From an uncultured Eubacteriales bacterium (lineage in GTDB: Bacteria; Bacillota; Clostridia; Oscillospirales; Acutalibacteraceae), in contig ONLA01000001.1 in NCBI GenBank assembly GCA_900318495.1, positions 62,001 to 126,000 on the forward strand: DNA of 64,000 nt. The letters run 5' to 3'. Under the pieces are notes generated by a model. That model searched no databases and was not told the DNA's origin. It saw nothing but the letters and a program-made list of their open reading frames with translations. Made by a program: the position numbers and the translations under genes. Position 1 is the stretch's first letter, and every line of letters begins with the position of its first letter. Shown here piece after piece: positions 9,062 to 17,399 of this stretch.

Positions 9062-11650
9062 TTATATCATATTTTTCAGCTCATAGAGCAAATTCATAGC
9101 CTCAATGGGCGTCAGTGTGTTTAAATCCACACTTTGAATTTTATCAATAACAGGACTGTTTGGCGCTCCGAGCAAGGTAAGCTGTTCCGTGTCATCTACT
9201 ACAGGAACAGTCTTTGGCGCGTCGCCTTTCCCGCTTTCGAGCTCGGCAAGAATCTCTTTTGCCCTGTTAATTATTGAATTCGGTACTCCGGCAAGCTTTG
9301 CCACCTCAATGCCGTAGCTGTCGTCAGCGCTTCCGGGTATAATACGCCGTAAAAATGTGATGTCATCGCCGCGCTTTTTAACGGCTATATTATAATTTTT
9401 TACGCCTTCGAGCAAATCCTCCATAACGGTAAGCTCGTGATAATGCGTCGCGAACAGCGTTTTGGCTCCGAGCTTCTTTTTGTCGGCGCAATACTCAAGC
9501 ACCGCTCTGGCTATGCTCATTCCGTCAAAGGTTGAGGTTCCCCTGCCTATTTCATCCAAAATCAGCAAGCTTCTTTTTGTTGCGTTTTTCACAATATTGG
9601 CTACCTCGTTCATTTCAACCATAAAGGTTGACTGTCCCGAAGCAAGGTCGTCGGAAGCGCCCACTCTTGTGAATATGCTGTCAACAATACCGATTCTGGC
9701 ATATGACGCTGGAACAAAGCTTCCCATTTGCGCAAGCAGCACAATCAGCGCGATCTGGCGCATATATGTAGATTTACCTGCCATATTGGGACCGGTGATA
9801 ATTGCCACGCGCTCGCCTTTGGCGTCAAGGTTTACGTCGTTGGGAACAAACGGAGCGTCCTTTAAGAGCGCTTCAACCACCGGATGGCGTGAGTCTTTGA
9901 TTGTTATCGCTCCCGACTGGTTTACCTCAGGGCGTACATAACGGTTATCGGCGGCAACATTAGCGAATGACACAAGTACGTCGAGTGCCGCTATTGCCTT
10001 TGCGGTTTTTTGAATACGTTCAAGATTGTCCGCAACGGTTGTTCTCACGCTGTCAAAAATAGCGTATTCCATTGCAACCGAACGGTCCTTTGCGCCGAGA
10101 ATACGGGACTCGACTTCTTTTAAACCCGGAGTTATGTAGCGCTCGCAATTTGTAAGCGTCTGCTTACGTATATAATTGTCGGGAACCTGTGATTTATACG
10201 AATTGGTTACTTCGATATAATAACCGAATACCTTGTTGTAGCCCACCTTTAGCTTCGGGATTCCTGTTTTGTCCCTTTCCTCTGCCTCAATTTGGGCAAG
10301 TATATATTTTGAGTTATTCATATCCGAGGTAACGGTGTCAAGCTCTGAGTTGTAACCCTGCTTAATCATTCCTCCCTCGCGAACGGAAAACGGCGGTTCT
10401 TCAATAATCGCCGAATCTATCAGTGAATGAATATCCCCGAGCAAATCAATATTCTTAAAAACAAGCTTTAAGTGCGATGAACGGCAGCCTGCGATAAGCT
10501 CTGAAATTTTCGGCAAATTTGTAATTGCCGAACAGAGCGAGCGCAAATCTCTCGCGTTGGCGGAACCGTATACTATCCTTGTCATTAGGCGTTCGATGTC
10601 AAAAATACCGCTGAGATTATCGGTTATGTCAAGTCTTAAGAGGTTATCGTTAACAAGCTCCTCAACAGCCGACTGACGGTTGTTGATTTTTGAAATATTC
10701 ATCAGCGGATGCTCGAGCCATGAACGGATAAGTCTTTTACCCATTGCGGTTTTTGTTTTGTCGATTACCCACAGCAATGAGCCGCGCTTTTCCTTGCTGA
10801 GCATAGTTTGAGTGAGCTCAAGGTTGCGCTGGGTGTTGTAATCAAGCCTCATAAACTGACTTTCGTTGTAAACCTCAATATGGCTGATGCGCTCGAGCCC
10901 CGACATTTGGGTTTCCTTTAGGTAATTTATTAAGGCTCCGACAGTCCTTATCGCCGAAGGCATATCATCAACAGCCGAAGCTTCGGCTTTAAAATGCGTG
11001 TCCACTGTGCGCTTACACAGAGAATATTCAAACTTTTCATCCTCGAGCATTTCAACGCCGGATGAAAGCTTGTTCTTTATAAACGACGGAAGGGCTTTAA
11101 TCTTTACAACCTCACCGCCGATAAGAATTTCACGGGGATTGTAGCTTGCAAGCTGATTTGTGAGTATATTAACCGAATCTTTACCCGAAATTTCCGTGAC
11201 GTATAATTCTCCTGTGGAAATATCGCAGAAGCACAGTCCGATTTTTTTACCGTCGGAGTAGAGGCAGCAGATGTAATTGTTTTTGCCCTCTTCAAGCATA
11301 CTCTGCTCCATAACCGTGCCGGGAGTAATTACGCGGATAATGTCGCGTTTTACAAGTCCCTTTGCCGCCTTCGGATCTTCTGTCTGCTCACAAATTGCTA
11401 CCTTGTAGCCCTTTGCGACAAGCCTTGCGATATAGCCCTCGCAGCTGTGGAAGGGTACGCCGCACATCGGCGCGCGTTCCTCTTGTCCGCAGTCACGCCC
11501 GGTAAGCGTGAGTTCAAGCTCTCTTGATGCAATTTTAGCATCCTCGTAGAACATTTCGTAGAAATCCCCGAGACGGTAAAACAGGATGCAGTCCTTGTTC
11601 GCTTCTTTAATTTTGAAATACTGTTTCATCATCGGAGACAACTCAGCCAT
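9062..11650 (-). CDS. mutS: DNA mismatch repair protein MutS
   Basis: MutS binds mismatches and short loops and recruits MutL. The 862-residue length is standard. The mismatch-wedge motif near the N-terminus is FYRLGDFYEMFYEDA (Phe-X-Glu within YEMFYE). The ABC-type ATPase near residue 620 has GPNMAGKST, the signature region contains ASDDLASGQSTF, and Walker B reads LLILDEIGRGTSTFDG, followed by FATHYHEL. The C-terminal end carries the usual dimerisation tail (LNTLTPIEAMNLLYEL). It lies directly upstream of mutL and downstream of ylbF in the miaB operon. Confidence 0.98.
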   Translation of the reverse strand: MAELSPMMKQYFKIKEANKDCILFYRLGDFYEMFYEDAKIASRELELTLTGRDCGQEERAPMCGVPFHSCEGYIARLVAKGYKVAICEQTEDPKAAKGLVKRDIIRVITPGTVMEQSMLEEGKNNYICCLYSDGKKIGLCFCDISTGELYVTEISGKDSVNILTNQLASYNPREILIGGEVVKIKALPSFIKNKLSSGVEMLEDEKFEYSLCKRTVDTHFKAEASAVDDMPSAIRTVGALINYLKETQMSGLERISHIEVYNESQFMRLDYNTQRNLELTQTMLSKEKRGSLLWVIDKTKTAMGKRLIRSWLEHPLMNISKINNRQSAVEELVNDNLLRLDITDNLSGIFDIERLMTRIVYGSANARDLRSLCSAITNLPKISELIAGCRSSHLKLVFKNIDLLGDIHSLIDSAIIEEPPFSVREGGMIKQGYNSELDTVTSDMNNSKYILAQIEAEERDKTGIPKLKVGYNKVFGYYIEVTNSYKSQVPDNYIRKQTLTNCERYITPGLKEVESRILGAKDRSVAMEYAIFDSVRTTVADNLERIQKTAKAIAALDVLVSFANVAADNRYVRPEVNQSGAITIKDSRHPVVEALLKDAPFVPNDVNLDAKGERVAIITGPNMAGKSTYMRQIALIVLLAQMGSFVPASYARIGIVDSIFTRVGASDDLASGQSTFMVEMNEVANIVKNATKRSLLILDEIGRGTSTFDGMSIARAVLEYCADKKKLGAKTLFATHYHELTVMEDLLEGVKNYNIAVKKRGDDITFLRRIIPGSADDSYGIEVAKLAGVPNSIINRAKEILAELESGKGDAPKTVPVVDDTEQLTLLGAPNSPVIDKIQSVDLNTLTPIEAMNLLYELKNMI

Positions 11651-11690
11651 TGCTCAACCTCACCTTTCGCTTATTTTTGACGGAAAATTA

Positions 11691-12095
11691 TCAGCCGCAG
11701 CCGCCGCAAGTGCTGCAGCTTCCGCCGCAGGATTCGCTGTAATCGGCAATTTCGGGGTCGATACCCTCCGCAGACTGCTGTACAATAGCCAGCACGCGGT
11801 TAATAACCTTGTCAAAGGCTTCCTTTGCCTCGTTGTACGCAATCATATTGTCGTTTGACATAATCTGAGAATAAACCTCTCTCATTTCTTTATTGAGGGT
11901 TGTCAGCTTTTCCCGGTCTCTGTCCTTTTTTGAAGCTTCGTCGTTAATCTGCATTCTCTTTAAATTAAACTCGCCTATATACTTCTGAAGCTCAGCGTCA
12001 GCATCCGCCTGCGCCTGAACGCTGTGAAGATTAATAAAAGCTTCTTCTTTTTGAATAGCTCTTCCGAGCTCTCTTGCCTGTTCTATAATATCCAT
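11691..12095 (-). CDS. ylbF: YlbF/YmcA family regulator with cysteine-rich tail
   Basis: This 134-residue protein is a helical YlbF-family member. In Bacillus, YlbF, YmcA and YaaT form the Ric complex, which carries iron-sulphur clusters and affects RNase Y-dependent mRNA processing, biofilm formation and sporulation. The body is alpha-helical (residues 1-110), and the tail SCGGSCSTCGGCG contains four cysteines that could bind a cluster or zinc. No ymcA or yaaT gene is in the window. It sits one base after miaB, an order common in clostridia. Function in this organism is inferred from the family. Confidence 0.85.
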   Translation of the reverse strand: MDIIEQARELGRAIQKEEAFINLHSVQAQADADAELQKYIGEFNLKRMQINDEASKKDRDREKLTTLNKEMREVYSQIMSNDNMIAYNEAKEAFDKVINRVLAIVQQSAEGIDPEIADYSESCGGSCSTCGGCG

Positions 12096-12096
12096 T

Positions 12097-13521
12097 TTAA
12101 ATACCTCCGTTTTCGATTTCGCCCTTCAAAATCCAGTTGCGGGCTTTGGTAATCCTTACATTTTGGAATGAGCCGATAAGACTGCTGTCTCCGTTAAGCT
12201 CTACTATTATGTTTCCGCTTGTTCTGCCGTTTAATTCACCTGTTTTTTCCTTTACGCTTTCAATCAAAACCTTTTCGGTCTTGCCTACCATTGCCGAACA
12301 GCGTTTCGCGGCAATTTCCTCCTGAACGTCAAGCAGCTCTTTGAACCACTTCGACTTTTCCTCCGCAGATACCGGATCGTCCATTTTTTCGGCAGGAGTA
12401 CCCTTGCGCGGAGAGAAAATAAAGGTGAAAAGCGAAGTAAATTCAACCTCGCGTATAAGCGAAAGCGTCTGTTTAAAATCCTCGTAGGTTTCGCCCGGAA
12501 ACCCGACGATAATATCGCTGGTAAGTGATAATCCGTCGATTTTTTCCTTGGCGTAATTTATTATATCCAGATATTTTTTGCGGTCATAATGTCTGTTCAT
12601 CGCCTTCAAAACACGGTCGGAGCCGCTTTGGAAGGGCAGGTGCAGATGCTTGCTTATATGCGTGCCTCCGGCAATCGCGTCAATAAGCTCCTTTGAACAG
12701 TCCTTAGGGTGTGAAGTCATAAACCTAAGCCAATAATCGCCGTCGATTGAATCAATCTCGGTAATAAGCCGGGCAAAGCTTACCGGGTTTTCAAGCGTCT
12801 TGCCGTATGAATTAACATTTTGTCCAAGCAAAGTGATGTCCTTGTAGCCCTGTTCAATCATAGCGCATGCTTCGGAAACAATAAGCTCCTTGTCACGGCT
12901 GCGCTCGCGTCCGCGAACATAAGGCACTATACAGTAGGTGCAAAAGTTATTGCAGCCGTACATAATCGGAAGCCAGCCTTTAAAGCTGCCGTCGCGTCGA
13001 ACGGGAAAGCCCTCGTAAATTTTTTTATCATCGTTGCCGCGCTCAAACACACGCTTACCGTTCACGAGCGAATTATACATAAGCTCCGGGAAATGATGAA
13101 GTGAATGAGTTCCGAAAACCAGGCCGACAAACGGAAAGCTGTTATAAATCCTGTTTGCAATATGCTCCTGCTCCATCATACATCCGCAAAGCGCGATTAA
13201 TATTTGCGGATGTCTGCGCTTCAGATTTTTAAGCGCTCCTACATTGCCGAACACCCTGTCCTCGGCGTGCTCACGCACGGCGCAGGTGTTAAACAAAATA
13301 AAGTCGGCGTTGTCGGGAGCATCGGTAAACTCAAAGCCCGATTTCATAAGCATACCTTTTATTTTTTCACTGTCCGCTACATTTTGCTGGCAGCCATAGG
13401 TTCTGATAAAAGCCAAAGGCTTTTCTCCGCGCTTGCGGATTTCCATAATCTCGGCAATCAGCTGCATATATTCATATTGAGAATCAGACAGTTTATCCGC
13501 CCTGATAATTGTATCAGCCAA
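12097..13521 (-). CDS. miaB: tRNA-2-methylthio-N6-dimethylallyladenosine synthase (MiaB)
   Basis: MiaB is a radical SAM methylthiotransferase converting i6A37 to ms2i6A37 in tRNA. The N-terminal UPF0004 domain has the three auxiliary-cluster cysteines (RTYGCQQN, FNTCAVRE, CGCMMEQ). The radical SAM motif is GCNNFCTYCIVPYVRGRERS. A TRAM domain closes the protein. The start is a TTG at 13521 placed seven bases after a GGAGG Shine-Dalgarno sequence, and it is the first gene after the promoter at 13561-13589. The 474-residue length is normal. Confidence 0.97.
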   Translation of the reverse strand: MADTIIRADKLSDSQYEYMQLIAEIMEIRKRGEKPLAFIRTYGCQQNVADSEKIKGMLMKSGFEFTDAPDNADFILFNTCAVREHAEDRVFGNVGALKNLKRRHPQILIALCGCMMEQEHIANRIYNSFPFVGLVFGTHSLHHFPELMYNSLVNGKRVFERGNDDKKIYEGFPVRRDGSFKGWLPIMYGCNNFCTYCIVPYVRGRERSRDKELIVSEACAMIEQGYKDITLLGQNVNSYGKTLENPVSFARLITEIDSIDGDYWLRFMTSHPKDCSKELIDAIAGGTHISKHLHLPFQSGSDRVLKAMNRHYDRKKYLDIINYAKEKIDGLSLTSDIIVGFPGETYEDFKQTLSLIREVEFTSLFTFIFSPRKGTPAEKMDDPVSAEEKSKWFKELLDVQEEIAAKRCSAMVGKTEKVLIESVKEKTGELNGRTSGNIIVELNGDSSLIGSFQNVRITKARNWILKGEIENGGI

Positions 13522-13560
13522 ATAAACGCCTCCTTACCCATTTTATATATTAACTTCTTA

Positions 13561-13589
13561 AGTATATCACAAAAGGAAAAGTATTTCAA
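13561..13589 (-). promoter_or_regulatory. Sigma-A promoter of the miaB-ylbF-mutS operon
   Basis: On the minus strand TTGAAA (13589-13584) and TATACT (13566-13561) are separated by 17 bases. The start would fall about 30 bases before the miaB ribosome-binding site. The gap between yunB and miaB is A/T-rich and holds no other structure. Confidence 0.8.
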
Positions 13590-13624
13590 TATTTTATTTA
13601 CACTAAATATCAATATTTTGATTT

Positions 13625-14278
13625 TTATGGTTTAATTGGAGTGTAATATCCACCATATGTTGTGGGAATTTGACCGGCAATTACCGATTGGGCAAGCTCA
13701 AAGTCGGTGTCAAAGGTTATTTCCCTGTCGTAATCCACCGATGCCGTGACGATTTTTGAAGTGACAATAAGACGGATATGATGAACGGTCTGATTAATCC
13801 CGGCGCTTTCAAAGGTGCTTTCAACAGCGGACTCAAAGCTTCCGGTAAGACAAAACGTCATCTTTATCTCGGGGCCGCTGTTTGATATCAGCGTTAACCC
13901 GGTAAACGCTCCCAGCGGAACATACATTGCGCTGTGCTTTATCTTTACAATCTCATCCTGCGCGGTTTTGGTTATCTCGGCTTTAAGAAGGTTTATGTTG
14001 GCGGAATTTGTTTCAATCGACTTAACATTCCCTGCTTCGTCACGCTTTATTAGCGCCAAGTCATTATAATCAAAGTCAAGCTCCTTTAATTTTTCCTCAA
14101 CCGCGCCGCACACAGCTTCTGTAGTAATTTGCCGCGCGAAGTTCGGCAGATAGCTTTGCCCGAATACGCTGACCTTTTGTTCAAAGCAGTGAACCGCGTA
14201 TACAAAAATCAGGATTACCGATAATAATATCCAAAACCTTTTTCTTAACAGCAAAGATTTTTTTCGTCTGTAAAGCAA
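13625..14278 (-). CDS. yunB: Sporulation protein YunB
   Basis: YunB is a mother-cell sporulation protein in Bacillus, under SigE control and needed for efficient spore formation; its biochemical role is unknown. The protein has a basic N-terminus, one membrane helix (about residues 14-30, FWILLSVILIFVYAVHCF) and the conserved YunB core with DYNDLALIKRDEAGNVKSIETNS and IPLG-like GAFTGLTLISNSGPEI. The length of 217 residues fits the family. The start appears to be the TTG at 14278, which lies in the T-run of the preceding terminator. No clear SigE promoter could be supported. Confidence 0.88.
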   Translation of the reverse strand: MLYRRKKSLLLRKRFWILLSVILIFVYAVHCFEQKVSVFGQSYLPNFARQITTEAVCGAVEEKLKELDFDYNDLALIKRDEAGNVKSIETNSANINLLKAEITKTAQDEIVKIKHSAMYVPLGAFTGLTLISNSGPEIKMTFCLTGSFESAVESTFESAGINQTVHHIRLIVTSKIVTASVDYDREITFDTDFELAQSVIAGQIPTTYGGYYTPIKP

Positions 14279-14312
14279 AAAAACACCCCTCGTACATTCT
14301 ATACGAGAGGTG
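14277..14312 (-). terminator. Intrinsic terminator after the efp / CD1247-like genes
   Basis: An 11-base-pair stem with one mismatch (14284-14294 with 14302-14312) is followed on the minus strand by seven T residues at 14283-14277. Its 3' arm, GAGGGGTG in the minus sense, also looks like the ribosome-binding site of yunB, whose TTG start begins in the T-run. Confidence 0.85.
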
Positions 14313-14326
14313 AATTTAAGTGAAAA

Positions 14327-14821
14327 TTATTCCTTCGGCGTGTCCTTCGGAGCATCGTCGCAGCCCTTGCAGCCTTCACATTCAAGGTCGCAGTTGTCAA
14401 AATCATCTTCCGAGAAAAGACCTGAAAAATCGAATTCGATAAGCTCGCCGCAGTTGGGACATTCTATTTCGCCTTCAAGCAAAACATCCTCTGAGACGTT
14501 GATTTTTTCGCCGCACGCTTCGCAGGTTACCTCATAAAAAGGATTATCCTCGTCTTCGAAGTCTTCAAAATCATCGTCGTCAGAATCGTCTTCATAATCC
14601 TCGTCATAAAGCTCTGACTCGACGTCAGCCAAATCCTGGTCGATTTCGTCAACCTGTTCGCTGAGCTCATCATAAAGATCTTCCATATCCTTAACGTCAT
14701 AAGCAATATCATCAAGAACATCAACAATTGCGTTAATAAGCTTTACTTCGGGCTTTGATTCATCAAGCTGTAAGCCTTCCGCAAGTCCTTTGATATAAGC
14801 GATTTTTTCGGTAATATTCAT
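14327..14821 (-). CDS. CD1247-type acidic zinc-ribbon protein
   Basis: This 164-residue protein belongs to the clostridial family with a CD1247-type N-terminal domain (MNITEKIAYIKGLAEGLQL). The first 75 residues are helical. A very acidic linker (DDSDDDDFEDFEDEDN) is followed by a zinc-ribbon-like pair CEACGEK and IECPNCGEL, and a second cysteine cluster, CDLECEGCKGCDD, lies close to the C-terminus. The start is the ATG at 14821 with GGGAGC upstream; the longer frame to 14875 overlaps efp and has no support. It follows efp by 16 bases. No molecular function is known to me. Confidence 0.75.
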   Translation of the reverse strand: MNITEKIAYIKGLAEGLQLDESKPEVKLINAIVDVLDDIAYDVKDMEDLYDELSEQVDEIDQDLADVESELYDEDYEDDSDDDDFEDFEDEDNPFYEVTCEACGEKINVSEDVLLEGEIECPNCGELIEFDFSGLFSEDDFDNCDLECEGCKGCDDAPKDTPKE

Positions 14822-14837
14822 AGCTTGCTCCCGCGGC

Positions 14838-15395
14838 TCAGGCTCTGCCCATATATTCGCCGGTTCTTGTATCAATCTGAATTACTTCGCCTTCGTCAAT
14901 AAACAGCGGAACCTTAATTTCGGCGCCTGTTTCAAGTGTAGCGGGCTTTGTAGCGTTTGTAGCTGTGTCGCCCTTAAAGCCGGGGTCGGTCTTGGTAACT
15001 TGAAGCTCTACAAAGTTAGGCGGCTCAACGCCGAAAACATTGCCCTTGTAGGACAGAACCTTACAAACCATATTCTCCTTAACAAACTTAAAGCTGTCGC
15101 CGAGAACGCTCTTGTTGATGGGAAGCTGCTCCCATGTTTCAGTATCCATAAAGTAATAGAGGTCGCCGTCTGAGTAGCTGTACTCCATATCCTTTCTCTC
15201 GATATAAGCAGTGGGATACTTATCGTTAGGGTTAAAGGTTTTTTCAACAACCGCGCCTGTAATAACGTTTCTAATCTTTGTTCTTACAAAAGCAGCGCCT
15301 TTACCGGGCTTTACATGCTGGAATTCGATGATTGATACAACCTGACCATCCATCTCAAATGTAACGCCGTTTCTGAAATCACCTGCTGAAATCAT
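14838..15395 (-). CDS. efp: Translation elongation factor P
   Basis: EF-P relieves ribosome stalling at consecutive prolines. All three beta-barrel domains are present across 185 residues: the KOW-like N-terminal domain with [19 protein letters not shown], the OB domain and the C-terminal signature [12 protein letters not shown]. The residue at the tip of the modification loop is the lysine in KPGKGAA; no EpmA-type modifying enzyme is nearby. A GGAGG Shine-Dalgarno sequence precedes the ATG. It is the first gene after a consensus promoter at 15460-15488. Confidence 0.97.
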   Translation of the reverse strand: MISAGDFRNGVTFEMDGQVVSIIEFQHVKPGKGAAFVRTKIRNVITGAVVEKTFNPNDKYPTAYIERKDMEYSYSDGDLYYFMDTETWEQLPINKSVLGDSFKFVKENMVCKVLSYKGNVFGVEPPNFVELQVTKTDPGFKGDTATNATKPATLETGAEIKVPLFIDEGEVIQIDTRTGEYMGRA

Positions 15396-15459
15396 TGTAA
15401 TTACCTCCTGATATTTCTTTTACAGCATAATATATTGCGCTGTATATCCATTAAAATAC

Positions 15460-15488
15460 ATTATACATAATTTTTAGATAAAATGCAA
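15460..15488 (-). promoter_or_regulatory. Sigma-A promoter of efp
   Basis: The minus strand has TTGCAT (15488-15483), a 17-base spacer and TATAAT (15465-15460). The -35 box begins four bases past the stop of the upstream peptidase gene. A small hairpin (ACAGC...GCTGT) lies in the leader before the GGAGG site. Confidence 0.82.
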
Positions 15489-15491
15489 GAC

Positions 15492-16577
15492 CTAAATAAC
15501 AATAAGCTCCTTATCAAGCGAAACAAAATTATAATAACCGTCCTTTGTAACGCTTAACATATCCTCAATACGCACGCCGAACTTGTCCGGAAGGTAAATT
15601 CCCGGTTCGTCGGTAATTACCATTCCCGGCTCTAAAACAGCCGTGCTTCTTGCCGACACATACGGCAATTCGTGAATATCAAGTCCGACGCCGTGTCCGG
15701 TTGAATGACCGAAAAATTCGCCGTAGCCTGCCCGGGAAATAATATCGCGGGCTGTTTTGTCAACCTCTGAGCATTTTTCGCCGGGTTTGATTTTTTCAAG
15801 CGCGCTGAGCTGCGCCTTTAAGACAATACCGTAAATCTCTTTCATTTCGTCGCAGGCAAAGCCAACCGCGACCGTTCTTGTTGTGTCGCTGTGATAGCCT
15901 TCGTAAACCGCGCCGAAGTCACAGGTAAAGAAGCTGCCTTCCTGTACGGTATTGTCCGAGGGCACGCCGTGAGGAAGCGAGGTTTTTTTGCCGGCAATTG
16001 TTATTAAATCAAAAGAAATGTCCTCCGCTCCGTTTTGCTTCATTTTGTACTCAAGATACGCCGCAAGCTCGCGTTCTTTAACACCCGGTTTTAAAATGTT
16101 AAGCATATCAAGATAAGCTTTTTCGGCAATTTTTTGAGCTGTTTGTATTTTTTCAAGTTCACCGGCACTTTTAATTATCCTGATTGAACTGATGTGCGTG
16201 TCAAGCTTTCCGTCACAGACAGTACCGATATTATACTCTTTTAATTTTCTATTAAAGAAATTATACCTTTCAACTGTTATGCAGGAGCTTTCAAAGCGAA
16301 GATTTTGAATTTCCTCTTTATTTAAAAGCTCCGCCAAAGCGTCCGACAGCACGGAAAAACACACAGTATCACAGTACGCTTTTTTTTGCGCCGATTCAAA
16401 GTAGCGGAAATCAACAAGCAAAACCGCGCTGTTTTGAGAAATATACAAATAACCTTCGCTGTGAAAAAAGCCGCAGAAATACCCAATGTTTACTTCGTTT
16501 GTCAATAAAACGGCTTCTGTCGAATCACTCAGGAATCCGCGCAGAGAATTAATTCTTTTTTCGAACAATTCTTTCAT
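15492..16577 (-). CDS. Xaa-Pro aminopeptidase (M24B family)
   Basis: This cytosolic dinuclear metallopeptidase removes the first residue from peptides with proline in position two. The five metal ligands are visible: both aspartates in TCDFGAVYEGYHSDTTRT, histidine in GHSTGHGVGLDIHE, and glutamates in TDEPGIY and GVRIEDML. An N-terminal creatinase-like domain occupies about residues 1-125. The length of 361 residues matches the YqhT/PepQ-like enzymes that lie next to efp in many Firmicutes. The start codon overlaps the aroQ stop as ATGA. Confidence 0.92.
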   Translation of the reverse strand: MKELFEKRINSLRGFLSDSTEAVLLTNEVNIGYFCGFFHSEGYLYISQNSAVLLVDFRYFESAQKKAYCDTVCFSVLSDALAELLNKEEIQNLRFESSCITVERYNFFNRKLKEYNIGTVCDGKLDTHISSIRIIKSAGELEKIQTAQKIAEKAYLDMLNILKPGVKERELAAYLEYKMKQNGAEDISFDLITIAGKKTSLPHGVPSDNTVQEGSFFTCDFGAVYEGYHSDTTRTVAVGFACDEMKEIYGIVLKAQLSALEKIKPGEKCSEVDKTARDIISRAGYGEFFGHSTGHGVGLDIHELPYVSARSTAVLEPGMVITDEPGIYLPDKFGVRIEDMLSVTKDGYYNFVSLDKELIVI

Positions 16578-17014
16578 TCAACCATATCCTTTACCGCTTC
16601 AACCGCAAGAAAATATCCGGTTTTTCCAAATCCTGCAATTTGACCGACGCACACAGGAGCTATAACGGACTTGTGCCTGAATTCTTCGCGCGCGTAGATA
16701 TTCGACATATGAACCTCAATAAACGGCACGCTTCGGTTTACGCAGGCTATAGCGTCGCGTAAGGAGTAGCTGTAGTGTGTAAGCGCTCCGGCGTTCAGCA
16801 CAACCGCGCAGTATTCACCCATACAGGTATGGATTTTGTCAATAAGCCTTCCTTCGTGGTTAGATTGATAAACCTCGGCTTCAAAGCCGTTTTGATTGGC
16901 GTATTCAATTATCTGGCTTTCGATGTCGTCGGCGGATTCAAACCCGTAAACACCTTTTTCACGAACACCCACCATATTAAGGTTTGGTCCGAGCAAAAAT
17001 AAAATTTTTCTCAT
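16574..17014 (-). CDS. aroQ: Type II 3-dehydroquinate dehydratase
   Basis: AroQ dehydrates 3-dehydroquinate in the shikimate pathway to aromatic amino acids. The 146-residue protein has GPNLNMVGVRE with the catalytic arginine, the active-site tyrosine in GVYG, NAGALTHYSYSLRDA, and the catalytic histidine in IEVHMSNIYAREEFRHKS. The second histidine of the usual SNIHARE motif is tyrosine here, a substitution also common in Firmicutes. Gene order is rpsU-aroQ-peptidase. It sits just beyond the rpsU terminator, so it is probably expressed by read-through. Confidence 0.96.
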   Translation of the reverse strand: MRKILFLLGPNLNMVGVREKGVYGFESADDIESQIIEYANQNGFEAEVYQSNHEGRLIDKIHTCMGEYCAVVLNAGALTHYSYSLRDAIACVNRSVPFIEVHMSNIYAREEFRHKSVIAPVCVGQIAGFGKTGYFLAVEAVKDMVE

Positions 17015-17031
17015 ATTATCACCCGATTTTT

Positions 17032-17064
17032 AAAAATAAAAAGCGGACAGAAACCTCTGTCCGC
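17032..17064 (-). terminator. Intrinsic terminator of rpsU
   Basis: A perfect nine-base-pair stem (17043-17051 with 17056-17064) with a four-base loop is followed on the minus strand by a T-rich tract (TTTTTATTTTTA). It lies between rpsU and aroQ and would limit transcription into aroQ. Confidence 0.88.
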
Positions 17065-17072
17065 CTGCTTTA

Positions 17073-17249
17073 TTACCTGTATTTGCGTTTGCGAGCTGCT
17101 TCGGATTTCTTCTTACGCTTTACAGAGGGCTTTTCATAAGCTTCTCTCTTGCGCACCTCAGCAATAACGCCAGCTCTGGCACACTGCTTTTTGAATCTTC
17201 TTAAAGCACTTTCAAGAGATTCATTCTCTTTGAGTCTGATTTCTGCCAT
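17073..17249 (-). CDS. rpsU: 30S ribosomal protein S21
   Basis: S21 binds the small-subunit head near the mRNA exit and helps initiation. The 58-residue translation starts [19 protein letters not shown] and ends in a strongly basic tail, [15 protein letters not shown], exactly as in bacterial S21. The ATG at 17249 follows a GGGAGGG ribosome-binding site. The gene has its own perfect promoter upstream and a terminator downstream, fitting a highly expressed small ribosomal gene. Confidence 0.96.
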   Translation of the reverse strand: MAEIRLKENESLESALRRFKKQCARAGVIAEVRKREAYEKPSVKRKKKSEAARKRKYR

Positions 17250-17306
17250 CTATCTTCCCTCCCATCTGCCGAACGGCATGGGTCAATTTGCACAATTTGC
17301 TCTGTT

Positions 17307-17335
17307 ATTATACAATAAGTCGAGATTATTGTCAA
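17307..17335 (-). promoter_or_regulatory. Perfect consensus promoter of rpsU
   Basis: On the minus strand TTGACA (17335-17330), a 17-base spacer and TATAAT (17312-17307) match the sigma-A consensus exactly. The leader to the rpsU start is about 50 bases. No separate terminator for leuS is visible between 17336 and 17399. Confidence 0.92.
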
Positions 17336-17399
17336 TAGATTTACAGAAATTTAGAAAAATTTTTTATTTTATCGGTTAACAAAGATAAATTTGCTGAAA

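Noticed and set aside
17250..17399. A T-box or other riboswitch near leuS or ileS
   Set aside because: leuS and ileS both follow other genes by under 30 bases, and the 150-base gap before rpsU contains only a consensus promoter and A/T-rich sequence.
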